Assembly: GCF_005116675.2 (NCBI RefSeq)
Contig: NZ_CP050699.1
Span: 186,001-250,000 of the forward strand
Source of the DNA: Desulfosediminicola ganghwensis
Lineage (GTDB): Bacteria; Desulfobacterota; Desulfobulbia; Desulfobulbales; Desulfocapsaceae
Length of the DNA: 64,000 bases
Direction: 5' to 3'
Shown here: in pieces, positions 63,827 through 64,000 of the stretch
How the letters are laid out: each line of letters starts with the position of its first letter
Numbering within the stretch: position 1 is the first letter of the stretch
Made by a program: the position numbers and the translations under genes
Notes under the pieces: generated by a model
The model's database searches: none
Told to the model about the DNA's origin: nothing
The model's input: the letters and a program-made list of their open reading frames with translations, nothing else

Positions 63827-64000
63827 ATGATGAGCATGAATCCCGAAACCCATCCCGAAACCGCAACCGCAGTCCCATATCGTCCACTTGGCTTGATAAA
63901 ACAACTGCTCGAACACATGAATCTTGAAGCCACCCACATGTACGAAGACCTCATCTTCGTTGAGCACAACGCTTTTCTGCTGCAGATGGGCGAAAAAGGG
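63827..64000 (+). CDS. Unrecognised nif-cluster gene, 3' end beyond window
   Basis: 58 codons are visible from ATG 63827 to the window end, with no stop. The frame is open and conserved-looking (PLGLIKQLLEHMNLEATHMY, EDLIFVEHNAFLLQMGEKG), suggesting a small all-helical or alpha/beta protein. There is no good ribosome site and several ATG candidates (63827, 63830, 63836). No function can be assigned. Confidence 0.5.
   Translation, partial: MMSMNPETHPETATAVPYRPLGLIKQLLEHMNLEATHMYEDLIFVEHNAFLLQMGEKG

Overview
The window reads as a chromosomal segment of an anaerobic, probably sulfate-reducing Desulfobacterota bacterium, perhaps Desulfobulbales. This is inferred from gene content: an Rnf complex with its own ApbE, a periplasmic-type [NiFe] hydrogenase with its full Hyp set, a CbiK-type sirohydrochlorin chelatase between two DUF3373 porins, and a nif operon with NifI1/NifI2 and a long anaerobe-type NifD. 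No rRNA, tRNA, CRISPR array or prophage was recognised.

Region by region. 1-8.0 kb (minus strand): a dihydroorotate dehydrogenase-like flavoprotein, then rnfC-D-G-E-A-B-apbE; apbE runs to the window edge. 8.0-8.8 kb: a long non-coding stretch with palindromes. 8.8-13 kb: an EamA exporter, a cupin and the helicase HrpB. 13-19 kb: a secreted beta-propeller protein, an intact IS3-family element, an alpha/beta hydrolase, a QueG-like Fe-S protein and a 61-residue small protein. 19-25 kb: a REP-transposase homologue that has lost its catalytic residues, followed by a TauE/SafE exporter; a small membrane protein with an NAD(P)-binding reductase; a chalcone-isomerase-like protein; Hsp33; and two small proteins. 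25-31 kb: aspS, hisS, an FMN oxidoreductase and a poly(A) polymerase/CCA-type nucleotidyltransferase. 31-41 kb: hyaABC-hypFCDE-hyaD-hypAB. 41-51.6 kb: a dipeptidase, hemC, an endonuclease/phosphatase-family protein, a two-component system, pgeF, and cbiK between paralogous porins. 51.8-64 kb: nitrogen metabolism, comprising amtB-glnK, nifA, and nifH-I1-I2-D-K followed by a NifB-like gene, a [2Fe-2S] protein, a GNAT, a HEPN-like protein and one further gene cut by the window end.

How they work together: hydrogenase oxidises periplasmic H2 into the membrane quinone pool, Rnf couples ferredoxin/NAD electron transfer to ion pumping, and nitrogenase consumes low-potential electrons. NifA with sigma-54 promoters drives nifH (a near-perfect promoter plus a NifA site) and probably nifA and amtB; NifI and GlnK adjust activity to nitrogen status. 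The most unusual items are the NifB-like/NifX fusion that has lost the radical-SAM cysteines, an RnfA with a secreted Ig-like N-terminal domain, the catalytically dead REP transposase homologue beside a TauE exporter, and an elaborate stem-loop filling the nifD-nifK spacer.
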